DNA of 64,000 nt from DATDEW01 sp046590205 (GCA_046590205.1 JBKJTT010000065.1:17249-81248), one strand, 5' to 3'. Positions 36,396 to 46,276 are shown, numbered from the stretch's first letter. The notes: generated by a model from the sequence alone, not told the origin. Made by a program: numbers and translations.

Positions 36396-36683
36396 ATGAT
36401 AGAATACGTCAGCTTGGTATCAAGACAAGACCTCGTTGGGATGTATCGCTACGAGATAGCCGATGCTCTGCATCGAAGACATACTGTCGAAATACCGGAA
36501 TCCGTGGTGCGCATCGATCCGCGTGACTACCAACGTGGTTCAGATAAAGACCATCTGGATACCATTGCATGTGGTACTGTGCTTATGAGTATGGACGAGC
36601 ATTCGCTTTTCCATATCGTTGACCGTTCTATGGTTAACCGTGCATACCGTGCCGCAGAAAACGTGCAGCTCTATGGCAAGTAG
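36396..36683 (+). CDS. Small orphan protein, unknown function
   Basis: The 95-residue protein matches nothing I recognise. It is charged and soluble with no membrane segment, signal or Cys pair (one Cys). Support that it is real: a strong ribosome site GGAAGGAG eight bases before ATG 36396, a 196-base leader region free of other genes, two hairpins after the stop (GATCAAC stem at 36683-36701, then a terminator), and codon use like its neighbours. It lies alone on the + strand between minus-strand units. The sequence has an Arg/Asp-rich middle (RIDPRDYQRGSDKDHLDT). Confidence 0.7.
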   Translation: MIEYVSLVSRQDLVGMYRYEIADALHRRHTVEIPESVVRIDPRDYQRGSDKDHLDTIACGTVLMSMDEHSLFHIVDRSMVNRAYRAAENVQLYGK

Positions 36684-36725
36684 ATCAACTTCTCGTTGAT
36701 CGGTTTGACATGGCGCATGCCGAAG

Positions 36726-36760
36726 AAGCCGCTCTTTCAAAGAGCGGCTTTCTTTATTTA
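36726..36760 (+). terminator. Rho-independent terminator after the orphan gene
   Basis: The stem AAGCCGCTCTTT/AAAGAGCGGCTT is nearly perfect, followed by TTCTTTATTTA. It lies about 45 bases after the stop codon and would end the transcript of the 36396 gene. Confidence 0.85.
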
Positions 36761-36945
36761 GGAAGTCGTGTTTCCTCTGTTGAGATGATTCTTGGTAGAA
36801 CTGTCCGCTTACGTTTACTGGTCACAGATCGTATTTGAAGGCGAGAAAATTTCTCGGCACAGCATGATTTGGCAGTCAAAGTTTGGATATTGCATAGCTG
36901 CATACCCGAAACTGCAAGCAGACCTACATAGAGTAGATGTTTCAT
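36754..36945 (-). CDS. Possible small exported peptide (doubtful)
   Basis: A 63-codon frame begins six bases after the DUF899 stop, with a signal-like start (MKHLLYVGLLAVSGM) and no recognised domain. It lacks a ribosome site: the bases before the ATG are CTCCT, the complement of one. It ends against the bidirectional-looking hairpin at 36726-36750. It may be a remnant or chance frame. Confidence 0.25.
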   Translation of the reverse strand: MKHLLYVGLLAVSGMQLCNIQTLTAKSCCAEKFSRLQIRSVTSKRKRTVLPRIISTEETRLPK

Positions 36946-36951
36946 AGGAGA

Positions 36952-37536
36952 TTAGTACTTGTACTGCGGCTCCCAATCGCCTGCACCTTCGCCCAAGAGA
37001 TCGAAGACATGCCATACACCTGCATACATATCACCCGGACCGAACTCATCGTAACCGATTCGTTTGATCGTACCGTCTTCTTGCTTCTGGAATGTTGAGT
37101 ACCCAGGTTGTGGATAATATTTCCCATCCTTCATCTTGCCAAAGCCCATATCAATTGAGAATTCTTTGTCTTTATCAGAGAGCATCGTAAACTTCCAGCC
37201 CCGGCTCGAAGCGAATTCCTTCTGGACTTCAGGAGTATCAGGTGAGACAACAACAAAGGCAGCTTTATTCGATAAATGATGCTCAACGCCGTTGATGCCG
37301 TCAGCCCACAATGTGCAATAGCGGCAGCTCTTGCCCATGTTATGAATAACGATAAGGTCTTTCTTATCACCAAAAAGATCGCCAATACCGATTGGTAGGT
37401 TTTGGCTATCGATGAATTTGTATGATTTCTTAATGGTCGTTGGGTTTGCCTTCAAAAGCTCGATGATCTTCATCCGCTTCTGGACAATCTCCTGCTGGAG
37501 TGATTCGATTTCAGGGTTTGCGTAGAGTTCGTACAT
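36952..37536 (-). CDS. DUF899 thioredoxin-fold protein
   Basis: A 194-residue protein of the DUF899 family, a thioredoxin-like fold related to AhpC. The motif MGKSCRYCTLWADG (about residues 67-80) holds the CxxC-like pair, followed by FVVVSPDTPEVQKEF and the GPGDMYAGVWHVFDLL end. Some members bind or reduce unknown substrates; no role is established. No signal peptide, so cytoplasmic. A TATGTTTG promoter element lies about 22 bases upstream. The AraC-type regulator gene lies immediately upstream on the same strand and may control it. Confidence 0.85.
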   Translation of the reverse strand: MYELYANPEIESLQQEIVQKRMKIIELLKANPTTIKKSYKFIDSQNLPIGIGDLFGDKKDLIVIHNMGKSCRYCTLWADGINGVEHHLSNKAAFVVVSPDTPEVQKEFASSRGWKFTMLSDKDKEFSIDMGFGKMKDGKYYPQPGYSTFQKQEDGTIKRIGYDEFGPGDMYAGVWHVFDLLGEGAGDWEPQYKY

Positions 37537-37558
37537 GTGTATTGTGATTAGTAAAATA

Positions 37559-37566
37559 CAAACATA
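37559..37566 (-). promoter_or_regulatory. Bacteroidota-type -7 element TATGTTTG
   Basis: Exact TAnnTTTG consensus on the minus strand, 22 bases before the DUF899 ATG (37536) and within the 45 bases that follow the AraC-type gene's stop. No clear -33 TTTG is seen. Confidence 0.4.
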
Positions 37567-37581
37567 CGAAAGAGAAAAAGG

Positions 37582-38289
37582 TTATCCTTCTTCAATACTG
37601 CTATTTGGGGATTGTGGCTTAAATCGGTATTGAGCCGGTGGGACGCCATACACGCGCTTGAAGAGTGTCGTGAACGAGCCGTGAGACTCGAAGCCGATCT
37701 TTTGGCTTATCTCCCCAACTTGCATGTCAGTTTCAATCAACAATGTACATGCACGATCAAGACGTTTACTAATAATATACTGATGGGGAGTAACTTTGAA
37801 AACACGTTTGAAAAGACGAAGAAAATGAAATTGCGATAAGCATGCAATCTTGGCAAGGTGCACAATTGAAAGCTCATTTGCAAAGTGTGTATCTATCTCC
37901 TCTTTTGCAGAAAGCAACCTGTTATAGGTTTCACGTTTGACCTCCGGTCTGCTCTGGGGAAGGTTTGTTACATCCTCGCTTGCTCTGGCATGTGCATCGA
38001 GTGCGGTGCGTGTCAGTAGTTCGAGCGGTTCGGCAAGGTCTGCAAGCTCTCTGTTTATCTCATCGGCTTTTGTGCCAGTCATCTCGCGGATGGACTCGAG
38101 GTCGGTATGACGATAGAGCCGTTTGAAAAAATCCACATGCTCGGGCGGTATCGTCGTTGGTGTTTCATGCGAAAGATCTTCGGGCAGAGGTGACTCGCCA
38201 TTACTATCAGAGAGTATCTGGTGTATGGCATTGCGGCGCGAGTCTATCTCATCTCGCAGACGACGAAGCTCATGTTCTCTTGGTACCAT
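37582..38289 (-). CDS. AraC family transcriptional regulator
   Basis: The 235-residue protein has a C-terminal AraC DNA-binding domain with two helix-turn-helix motifs: LSIVHLAKIACLSQFHFLRL (about residues 138-157) and the second around VGEISQKIGFESHGSFTTLF, ending in the GVPPAQYR signature. The first 120 residues are charged and helical, not a recognised sugar-binding cupin, so the effector is unknown. It probably regulates itself and the adjacent DUF899 gene. Confidence 0.9.
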   Translation of the reverse strand: MVPREHELRRLRDEIDSRRNAIHQILSDSNGESPLPEDLSHETPTTIPPEHVDFFKRLYRHTDLESIREMTGTKADEINRELADLAEPLELLTRTALDAHARASEDVTNLPQSRPEVKRETYNRLLSAKEEIDTHFANELSIVHLAKIACLSQFHFLRLFKRVFKVTPHQYIISKRLDRACTLLIETDMQVGEISQKIGFESHGSFTTLFKRVYGVPPAQYRFKPQSPNSSIEEG

Positions 38290-38441
38290 ATTGATTCACT
38301 AGGGGAAAGAAACGTTAGTGAAATTACCGTGACTCCATTATCTTTTCACCCGTCGCTCCGACATAAAAAAGGAACAACACTATCCGATCTACACTTGTAA
38401 CATACAGCAAATTCACTAAAAGTTACGCCGAAGGGTAAAAA

Positions 38442-39371
38442 TTGTTGCACCGCGACGAAAAAAAAGCAAGAAAGGATAAGGCAGTCATTATGCTCTCGGC
38501 TCTCACTATTATGTGGGGGACAACCTTTGCCATTACACAAAACGCTCTCGCGGATGTATCCTCTATCCTCTTCGCAGCAATGCGCTTTGGGCTGGCATAC
38601 ATAATCTACATTGCATTCTCGAAGGCAGCACGAGACAGCATTCACATCATCATCAACCCCAAGACAGAGCTTGAACGAGATTTGCGGCATAAGTCCGTTG
38701 TACTTGGCATTGCACTCGGAATGGGGTACGTCCTGCAATTTATCGGGCTTGAAACCACGACAACATCAAAGTCAGCATTCCTGACCGCAACGACAGTCGT
38801 CTGGACTCCGATGCTTGCAATACTCATTACAAAACATGTACTCAACCTTCCGACTATCTTTGCAATCATCACATGTCTTATCGGTATTGTGCTTTTGACA
38901 CACCCATTCCCTCTTGAAGAGATCGTTATAGGTGATGTGTACTCGCTCGGCTGTGCAATATGTTTTGGTGTCTATATCTTTCAGCTTGACCGCATCATGC
39001 CCAAAGCACTTGAGTATGAAAAGAGTGAAATTCGCGCCGTGATGATGGTAAGCGCGTTGCAGCTTGTTGTTGGTGTTGTAGCGATACTTTTAGTTATGCC
39101 ATTTGCCGAAGCACCGCATGTTGAGTTCACGAGTAGGTTCATTATAGCGCTGCTCTATACTACGCTCTTCGCCACTGTCCTCTCGACCTACATTCAGTCA
39201 ATGTACCAAAAAGAGATAACACCCGTAGCCGCAACGCTCATCTACACACTTGAGCCGGTAGCTGCCGTTATCGTCGCATACATCTTCATGAACGAACAGT
39301 TCACCCTTGGCGAATGGATAGGCGGCGCACTGATTGTTGGAGGGATGCTGTTAGGACAAATAAGACAATAA
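38442..39371 (+). CDS. EamA/DMT superfamily transporter
   Basis: An inner-membrane transporter with ten predicted helices in two EamA repeats (drug/metabolite transporter superfamily); marks include ALTIMWGTTFAITQNAL at the start and a second-repeat end TLEPVAAVIVAYIFMNEQ. It is 309 residues. Substrate unknown. The frame opens at TTG 38442 with GAAGGG about ten bases upstream and a charged cytoplasmic lead (RDEKKARKDK); ATG 38490 is the alternative. It is followed after six bases by the PPK2 gene. Confidence 0.85.
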   Translation: MLHRDEKKARKDKAVIMLSALTIMWGTTFAITQNALADVSSILFAAMRFGLAYIIYIAFSKAARDSIHIIINPKTELERDLRHKSVVLGIALGMGYVLQFIGLETTTTSKSAFLTATTVVWTPMLAILITKHVLNLPTIFAIITCLIGIVLLTHPFPLEEIVIGDVYSLGCAICFGVYIFQLDRIMPKALEYEKSEIRAVMMVSALQLVVGVVAILLVMPFAEAPHVEFTSRFIIALLYTTLFATVLSTYIQSMYQKEITPVAATLIYTLEPVAAVIVAYIFMNEQFTLGEWIGGALIVGGMLLGQIRQ

Positions 39372-39377
39372 AGCACA

Positions 39378-40268
39378 ATGTCAAACTTTCGTAAAGACCC
39401 AAAGATAACTGTCTCCGATGGACAAGGCTTTCGGCTCGCTGATTTCGATCCGAGCTATACTGATAACTATTCCAATATTGAAGAAGCGAGGGAGGACCTC
39501 AAAAAAGACATCGAGAAGAACAGTAAGTATCAGGAAAAACTCTACGCCGAGGCAAGGCAATCAGTCCTTGTTATTTTTCAGGCAATGGATGGAGCAGGCA
39601 AAGACTCGACCATCAAGCATGTGATGACAGGGTTGAACCCGCAAAGTGTGCATGTCAGGAGCTTCAAGAAACCCTCGCTTGCCGAACTTGCGCATGACTT
39701 CCTTTGGCGGACAACACTGCATCTGCCCGAACGAGGACACATCTCGATCTTTAACCGCTCCTACTATGAGGAGGTACTTGTCTGTAAGGTACATCCTGAA
39801 TACATATTGGGACAAAAGATCGCCGGCATTAAGACACTCGATGATGTTAACGAGAAGTTTTGGTCAAAGCGGTATGATTCTATTCGCGAACATGAGAAGC
39901 ATCTTCACCGCAACGGAACGACCGTCGTGAAGTTCTTCCTGCATGTCTCGAGGGAAGAGCAGAAGAAACGCTTCCTCGAACGCATTAACGACCCGGAAAA
40001 GAACTGGAAATACAACTCTGCAGATATTGCCGAACGAGAATTATGGGATGATTATATGGCTGCCTACGAGGATGCAATCAAAGAGACGGCAACCGAACAT
40101 GCCCCCTGGCACATCATCCCTGCTGATAACAAATGGTTCATGCAAATGGCTGTCGGGGATATACTCCACGATGTGTTTAAATCCCTCGATCTGCAATTTC
40201 CTGTGTTATCAGCGAAGGAAAGTGCCGAATTGGCAGGGGCAAAAGAACAGCTTTTGCGAAACCTTTAG
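39378..40268 (+). CDS. PPK2 family polyphosphate kinase
   Basis: PPK2 transfers phosphate between polyphosphate and nucleoside mono- or diphosphates. The 296-residue one-domain protein has Walker A GAGKDST at residues 72-78, Walker B-like FNRSYYEEV, and the lid segment with Arg and Lys (VSREEQKKRFLERINDPEKNWK). The one-domain form is usually class I or III; the polarity (ADP-making or AMP-phosphorylating) cannot be told by eye. It lies six bases after the DMT transporter. Confidence 0.93.
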   Translation: MSNFRKDPKITVSDGQGFRLADFDPSYTDNYSNIEEAREDLKKDIEKNSKYQEKLYAEARQSVLVIFQAMDGAGKDSTIKHVMTGLNPQSVHVRSFKKPSLAELAHDFLWRTTLHLPERGHISIFNRSYYEEVLVCKVHPEYILGQKIAGIKTLDDVNEKFWSKRYDSIREHEKHLHRNGTTVVKFFLHVSREEQKKRFLERINDPEKNWKYNSADIAERELWDDYMAAYEDAIKETATEHAPWHIIPADNKWFMQMAVGDILHDVFKSLDLQFPVLSAKESAELAGAKEQLLRNL

Positions 40269-40292
40269 CCAATTTTCGTGTCTAATATATAA

Positions 40293-40320
40293 GGTGGATT
40301 CTGCTTTCGGAATCCCCACC
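40293..40320 (+). other. Hairpin before the barrel protease gene
   Basis: GGTGGATTC pairs with GAATCCCCACC (two-base bulge) between the PPK2 stop and the next ATG at 40331. There is no T-run, so it may be a weak terminator or a leader structure. Confidence 0.35.
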
Positions 40321-40330
40321 GACAGAGACG

Positions 40331-43300
40331 ATGAAAAAGAACGCATTTATAATATTACTATTGGTCTTCATGACGGGCAGTGCCCTTACCCTTTGGGGGC
40401 AAAGCACCCCGTTCGGTAAAAACAAGGTTCAATATCGCGAGTTCAACTGGAAGTATATCCAGTCTGCACACTTCGATGTTTATTACTACGATGGCGGTAA
40501 AGAGCTTGCTGACTTCACAGCTGAAGTTGCTGAACCGGCACTTATAAGCATCCAAAAAACTTGTCACTTCGACGTAACCGACCGCATCACCCTTATTATC
40601 TATAACTCACACAATGATTTTCAGCAGACGAATGCAGTCGGCGAATTTTTACCCGAAGGTGTTGGCGGCGTTACGGAGTTATTGAAGAACCGTGTCGTTG
40701 TGCCTTTTGAAGGCGACTATACAAAGTTTCGTCATGTCATACATCACGAGCTTGTTCATGCCGTTCTCAATGAGATGTTCTCCGGCGGTTCGTACCAAGC
40801 ATTACTTACCGGCGGAGGTATGCAGATACCAACATGGATGAATGAAGGACTTGCCGAATATGAGTCACTTGTCGGGCTTGATGCTGAGACTGACATGTTC
40901 ATGCGCGACGCAGTTCTTGCCGATGAGGTCCCGAAGCTTGAACGCTTAGCTGGATATGTTCAATACCGCGTCGGGCAAACGATGTATACTTACATCGCAG
41001 ATAAATACGGAGCAGAAAAAGTTGGCGAGCTTCTCAATAGAATAAAAATGTCGCGCTCACCGGAGCTTGGTTTCCGCTCGACGTTCGGTTTAGGAATATC
41101 AGAGTTTGGCGAACGCTTTCAAGAATATCTCAAGAAAAAGTATTTCCCTGATATTGCAAAGTACGAAGACCCCGCGACATTCGCAGAGGTCATCGCTGAT
41201 CATAAAAAACTTGATAACTTCTTCAACTCATCCCCGGAAATTTCTCCCAACGGAGAGTACGTAGCATATATCAGCGATAGAGATGAATCCTTTGACGTAT
41301 GGGTGCAAAGTTTAAGTAATCCGAAAGATCTCAAGCGTGTCTTATCCGGCGGCGGCTCTACAGCAGACTTCGAGGAACTTCATCTTCTCGCTCCGGGCTT
41401 AGCATGGACACATGACGGAAAGAGTGTAGCCGTGGTCTCAAAGGCAGGCAGATATGATATTATTTCTATCATTGATGTCAAGACAGGAGAGATTAATAAA
41501 CTTCCTATATCAAATCTTGATGGTATTTTTCAACTTAAAGTATCACCTGATGGTAAGTACATCGGATTTATAGGGTATCGTGATGGTGCTAGTGATCTTT
41601 ACCTCTATGAAATGGAGTCAAAATCGTTCAAGAACTTGACACGTGACGTATTTAGCGACCAGGATATCTGTTGGACAGGTGATTCACGTTCGATCATTTT
41701 TTCAAGCGATAGAAAAGCGCACATTACTCCCGGGGAATATATTGTAGATGGAGTAGCACAAGCAGCATATAAACGCGAGGGTTGGGATCTTTATGAGTTC
41801 AACATTGATAATACCACCATCTCACAACTTACCAATACGCTTGGAATCAATGAAGAAAAGCCCTCGATGGCGTATGATAAAAAGACACTTTTTTTTACGA
41901 GTGATTCCAATGGTATTGACAATATCTACGCATACGACCTTCAGACTAAGGTGCGCCGCCCGGTGACAAACTCCGTTTCACGTATTGTACAAATATCAAG
42001 TTCGAAAGATGCTTCAAAGCTTGCGTTCTGTGCTGTAAACAAGACCGGATACAATATCTATGTAATGCGTAACCCGCTTGATAGAAATGTTGACAGCGTC
42101 CCATTGACAGATTTTTATTCCGATAAACGGGAAATCTCCATGGCATCTGACTCAGTGATTGCAAAACACTCGGGTGATAAAAATACCAATCTTGAGCCTG
42201 ACACAACAAGGGGATATGGAGGAGTAGGAATCGACCTCACGAACTACGTTTATAGCAACAATCCTGATGCGAATGCTTCACGTATAGACATGCGTGAGAA
42301 GATCAAACCTACTGTGCCTGTTATCACAAATTACAAAGACAGTACTGGCGATTACATTGAGCGCGAGTATAAATTACTTTTCTCATCTGATATTATCACC
42401 GGTAGTGCCGGTTATGTCGGATACTATGGACTGATGGGTTCAGCGCAGATGTTATTTTCGGATGAACTTGGCAATCATCAACTGTACTTTGCCACGAATC
42501 TTATCATTGATCTAAAAAATTCTTCTTATTTACTTGCATATTACAACTTGACCGATAGGATCAACTATGGGGTTCAAGGTTTTCATACAGCACGCTTTTT
42601 TTACACAGTTCCTGATGCAGGATACCAAGATAGATACAATTTCTTTTATTCGCGATTTACAACGTCGGGAATTTCGGGTGTGGCATCATATCCATTTGAT
42701 AGGTTCTCACGGCTTGATCTTTCGTTTGCGGCACAGATTCATTCAAAAGATGTAATTGATGAGAACCTCAATGTCCCTACAAAGACGAAATACTCGCTCT
42801 CGCCTTCTCTTTCATATATCTTCGATAATACATCATGGAGCTACTTCTACCCGAAGGGCGGCTCACGGTATAACCTAAGTGTCTCAGCAGCACCTGGTTT
42901 TGGGAGTAAGTTCATCGGCTTCTTTACCCCATCTCTTGACTTCCGTCATTATATTCCTCTTTTCGGAGGGACATCACTTGCATTGCGATTTGCAGGTGCA
43001 GTAAGTGTCGGACCAAATCCGCAGAAGTTTTATCTTGGCGGTATGGATGGTTGGATCAACAGTTATACCAGCGAGTATGCATATCCAATAACTGAACCCG
43101 AAGATATTTCATTTTATGGAGTAGGTCTCCCATTACGCGGATATGCCTACAATGAAAAAGTAGGTACAAAGTACATGCTCACAAACATTGCGTGGCGCTT
43201 CCCATTCCCTATTTTTGTCTCCGGGGCACCACTTGGCTTGTTCGCCGAAGCATTTATTGATGCAGGTACAGCATGGGACAAAGAACTTTATCTATTCCGC

Positions 43301-43468
43301 AAAAAAAGCAATGGAAGTTATGTTACTGACGACCTGCTTATGTCAACAGGTATCGGCTTCCGTACTTATTTTTTCGGGTTCTATCTGAAAATGGATATTG
43401 CATGGCGCACAGACTTACAGTTATGGTCTCAACCTAACTACCTCTTCTCGATCGGACAAGATTTCTAA
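40331..43468 (+). CDS. Metalloprotease / TolB propeller / outer-membrane barrel fusion
   Basis: The 1045-residue protein has a signal peptide (to about residue 24), a peptidase-MA-like domain with HELVH at 139-143 and the downstream NEGLAE glutamate (E172 or E176), then TolB-type propeller blades from about residue 290 (ISPNGEYVAYIS, WTHDGKSVAVVS, VSPDGKYIGFIG, WTGDSRSIIFSS). From about residue 680 strands lead to a C-terminal barrel with GLPLRGYAYN, then LGLFAEAFIDAGTAWD and final SIGQDF. The order suggests a periplasmic or surface protease held by its own outer-membrane barrel. Substrate unknown. Its 3' end is four bases from the convergent T9SS cargo gene. Confidence 0.82.
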   Translation: MKKNAFIILLLVFMTGSALTLWGQSTPFGKNKVQYREFNWKYIQSAHFDVYYYDGGKELADFTAEVAEPALISIQKTCHFDVTDRITLIIYNSHNDFQQTNAVGEFLPEGVGGVTELLKNRVVVPFEGDYTKFRHVIHHELVHAVLNEMFSGGSYQALLTGGGMQIPTWMNEGLAEYESLVGLDAETDMFMRDAVLADEVPKLERLAGYVQYRVGQTMYTYIADKYGAEKVGELLNRIKMSRSPELGFRSTFGLGISEFGERFQEYLKKKYFPDIAKYEDPATFAEVIADHKKLDNFFNSSPEISPNGEYVAYISDRDESFDVWVQSLSNPKDLKRVLSGGGSTADFEELHLLAPGLAWTHDGKSVAVVSKAGRYDIISIIDVKTGEINKLPISNLDGIFQLKVSPDGKYIGFIGYRDGASDLYLYEMESKSFKNLTRDVFSDQDICWTGDSRSIIFSSDRKAHITPGEYIVDGVAQAAYKREGWDLYEFNIDNTTISQLTNTLGINEEKPSMAYDKKTLFFTSDSNGIDNIYAYDLQTKVRRPVTNSVSRIVQISSSKDASKLAFCAVNKTGYNIYVMRNPLDRNVDSVPLTDFYSDKREISMASDSVIAKHSGDKNTNLEPDTTRGYGGVGIDLTNYVYSNNPDANASRIDMREKIKPTVPVITNYKDSTGDYIEREYKLLFSSDIITGSAGYVGYYGLMGSAQMLFSDELGNHQLYFATNLIIDLKNSSYLLAYYNLTDRINYGVQGFHTARFFYTVPDAGYQDRYNFFYSRFTTSGISGVASYPFDRFSRLDLSFAAQIHSKDVIDENLNVPTKTKYSLSPSLSYIFDNTSWSYFYPKGGSRYNLSVSAAPGFGSKFIGFFTPSLDFRHYIPLFGGTSLALRFAGAVSVGPNPQKFYLGGMDGWINSYTSEYAYPITEPEDISFYGVGLPLRGYAYNEKVGTKYMLTNIAWRFPFPIFVSGAPLGLFAEAFIDAGTAWDKELYLFRKKSNGSYVTDDLLMSTGIGFRTYFFGFYLKMDIAWRTDLQLWSQPNYLFSIGQDF

Positions 43469-43472
43469 GATA

Positions 43473-46190
43473 CTATTTGTCAATGATGAAAGAAGATACG
43501 CTCGTTTCTTCTTTTCCTTCATTCTTGAAAGTTATGATACAAAAATATGTTCCTGGAGGTAAACCAGAAACGTTTACCCCTCTTGTTTCCTGATTCCTAT
43601 CGGGTATATAGAATGTTTGAATATGACGTTCACTACCAAGAACATCACATATCCTCATCACCACTGTTGTATTCATAGGAACACCACCAGTAGTTGAGAG
43701 CTGAAGCATAAGAACACCGTTTCGTACAGGATTAGGATAGGTCTGTACTATAAAACCATTTATACCCTCGATTACAGTTGGAGTATCAAGCGTAGTATCC
43801 GGTGGAAAAGGACGATACGGTGTAGTCGGTGTCAGTATCATATTATCAATATCAAGCAGGTACTCTGTTGAAGTTGGATGCGTTCCAGTGCAGACGAATT
43901 CAATAGTATGTTTTCCTTTTGCAAGGAATACTCTACTTCCTGAAAGTTTTGATGATCGACGAATATCGTAATCATCAAACCCGACTATCTTTGTTGAAAG
44001 AATGGAATCTATGAATACATCAAAGTTTCCATATCTTCTTCCTATCCCATGATAGTATGATATATCGAACGTATCACTAACAGGGACTATGAAGTGGAAG
44101 CCAAGTCGTTTACCGGGTTTTTTTGCCCAAAAGAATCCGGTATTATGCTGACTAAATGAAGTATCAGCAATAAGCCCTAAATATCGCGGCCAAGCATCAT
44201 CAGTTTGGTAGTGGGGTGGATACATATCTTCAAACTCGTACTGTAATATTCGCGATATTTGGAACGAGGAATCAGAGGTAATTAAACCACTTCCGTTGAT
44301 ACGAGCTGATACTTTGTATTTTCCTTCAGGAAGCCACGGAATGTTTGCCCATAGGTCAAACCTATAATTCGAGTCAGGTTTAATTCCTGTTGCAATCAAG
44401 GCAGTATCTATATAAAGTGATATAGTGCTTCCGCTCGGGTAGCCTCCTCCACGAACATGAATTCGTTCGCTATAACGATATACATACGGGATACTATCTC
44501 GAATTATAGTAAGTACAGGATTCTTCAAAACGGTAATTGGTTCAGGGCGGACGACACCATTAATGCTCATCATATACCGAGCGTTCGTAAGTGAAGGAAT
44601 ATCTACAATAGTAGAAAATAATCCTTTACTATCAGCGTTCATGGTAATGAATGTACTACTACCAAGCTTTGCAGTAATTACTTCATTCGGCATATATCCT
44701 GTCCCACCGACTGCAAACTTCTCCCCCACTCTTACCGAGTCTCGAGAAACCCAAAATGGTGTCCACTGTTTGTAAAAGAACCCAACAGTTCGGAAGTTTA
44801 CTTGGAAGTCATTCCTATATCCGTGTTCAAGTTTAAGGTCGAATGACTTATGGAAATCATAAGGGGCAAGGACATGAAATCTGTACATGCTATACCACCT
44901 ATCAGGACATCCGGTAAAAGGGAGTGAGAATCCACCGTCCTCGAAAAAATTTCCACCGTTGAAATACTCTTCCATCCCAGTATAACGAATATAATTATCT
45001 AAATTTGAGTCTATCGTGAACATCGGGTCTCCTTTGAGAAAATATGCTCCGTTATATTCAGGGAATGCCATATGTATCCCTATGTATTTTCCTCTTCCAA
45101 GTAATGCCCCACCGGGATGAAGTACTCCAAACTTCGTCGGAGTAGATTCATTGTACAGTGTCTTGAAATATCCTACCTTTCCCCTATCAACTTGCTCTTC
45201 GGAATATGTTACTTCGGCTAATATAGATGGCGTAAACACTGAATGATTAATAAGGACGATCTTACCCTTGAATGCAAAGGGCATTGGGAAATATGATGTA
45301 AACTCTCCGCCTTTAGTTACATACTGATAAAATGAGTTGATATTCCTAAGACCAGCACCTGCACCGAAAAAATCCGGTAGTGGGACCTCTACACTTGGAT
45401 ATGGAGAGCCATCCCAATACATAGCAAGCGTTATCTTTCGTAAGATTGCGCTATCGATAATACTTGGAAGGATATTAAGCATTTTAATAATTCCTGATCC
45501 ATCAATATTAGCCAAGACAAGAGTATCGTTGGCGGGTAAAGTTTCGGAAATATTTATTGTCTTTGTATTCGTATTATCCCAGATTGTACCCGTTTGATGG
45601 AGTCGTGCCTCTGCCGATTGAAGCTGTTGCATATACGTAGTTGACGGAGGATTCCTAAATGATTCAACGCGATTAGAATCTTGGATACGTCTATACTCAA
45701 CTGCCCAGAGCAAACAACATACATTCCAATCGGCATAGTATGTCACTCGAAAATTCCGTTTGTAGGGAATCTGAAGATCACAGACCTGTGCACCGGAACA
45801 AACGGAATCAAGTGGTGCACGGAATGCACCATTATTCTGCTTAAAAAAAGAATAGAGGTGTCCTTCTGCAACCAGTGAATCATCTACACGAATGCGGAAG
45901 AACGTGAGTGAATCTTGCTGCTGGTAGAGATGCGTCCAGAGATGTGTGATGATACCCGCACCGGTATCTTGAGCTAAAACATGAAAGCCATCGATTGGGT
46001 CACGTGCACCTTTTGGCCAGCCAACCGCTGCACTAATTCGAATGGGTTCATTATCTATATTATCAAGACGGGTAATAGCGAGCGGGTCAGTAATACGCTC
46101 ATAATAATCTAACTCTTGAGCGTTTGCCATCTCGACGAAGCTGACAAAAGCATACAGCAGGACAGGTAGAACAACTCGAAGTAATTTCAT
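43473..46190 (-). CDS. DUF2961/GH172-like glycoside hydrolase with T9SS sorting domain
   Basis: A 905-residue exported protein. The signal peptide starts at MKLLRVVLPVLLYAF. A DUF2961 (GH172-type difructose anhydride/arabinofuranan hydrolase-like) region occupies about residues 30-430 with hexamer-type strands such as CPDRWYSMYRFHVLAPYDFH and LKLEHGYRNDFQV. Beta-sandwich domains follow, including a galactose-binding-like segment (YEFEDMYPP). The last 85 residues are a T9SS sorting domain (YPNPVRNGVLMLQLS, LPPGTYFCIITF, FIIDK). Substrate is likely a glycan outside the cell. ATG 46190 is preferred over 46208 for the signal. Confidence 0.72.
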   Translation of the reverse strand: MKLLRVVLPVLLYAFVSFVEMANAQELDYYERITDPLAITRLDNIDNEPIRISAAVGWPKGARDPIDGFHVLAQDTGAGIITHLWTHLYQQQDSLTFFRIRVDDSLVAEGHLYSFFKQNNGAFRAPLDSVCSGAQVCDLQIPYKRNFRVTYYADWNVCCLLWAVEYRRIQDSNRVESFRNPPSTTYMQQLQSAEARLHQTGTIWDNTNTKTINISETLPANDTLVLANIDGSGIIKMLNILPSIIDSAILRKITLAMYWDGSPYPSVEVPLPDFFGAGAGLRNINSFYQYVTKGGEFTSYFPMPFAFKGKIVLINHSVFTPSILAEVTYSEEQVDRGKVGYFKTLYNESTPTKFGVLHPGGALLGRGKYIGIHMAFPEYNGAYFLKGDPMFTIDSNLDNYIRYTGMEEYFNGGNFFEDGGFSLPFTGCPDRWYSMYRFHVLAPYDFHKSFDLKLEHGYRNDFQVNFRTVGFFYKQWTPFWVSRDSVRVGEKFAVGGTGYMPNEVITAKLGSSTFITMNADSKGLFSTIVDIPSLTNARYMMSINGVVRPEPITVLKNPVLTIIRDSIPYVYRYSERIHVRGGGYPSGSTISLYIDTALIATGIKPDSNYRFDLWANIPWLPEGKYKVSARINGSGLITSDSSFQISRILQYEFEDMYPPHYQTDDAWPRYLGLIADTSFSQHNTGFFWAKKPGKRLGFHFIVPVSDTFDISYYHGIGRRYGNFDVFIDSILSTKIVGFDDYDIRRSSKLSGSRVFLAKGKHTIEFVCTGTHPTSTEYLLDIDNMILTPTTPYRPFPPDTTLDTPTVIEGINGFIVQTYPNPVRNGVLMLQLSTTGGVPMNTTVVMRICDVLGSERHIQTFYIPDRNQETRGVNVSGLPPGTYFCIITFKNEGKEETSVSSFIIDK

Positions 46191-46276
46191 ATTGTCATAA
46201 ACAACCATAGATTCAGAGGCGAGGTTCGCTAAGATAGGGGCATTATTTGTGCCCTTGTAAAAGAGTTGAGTGGTTG

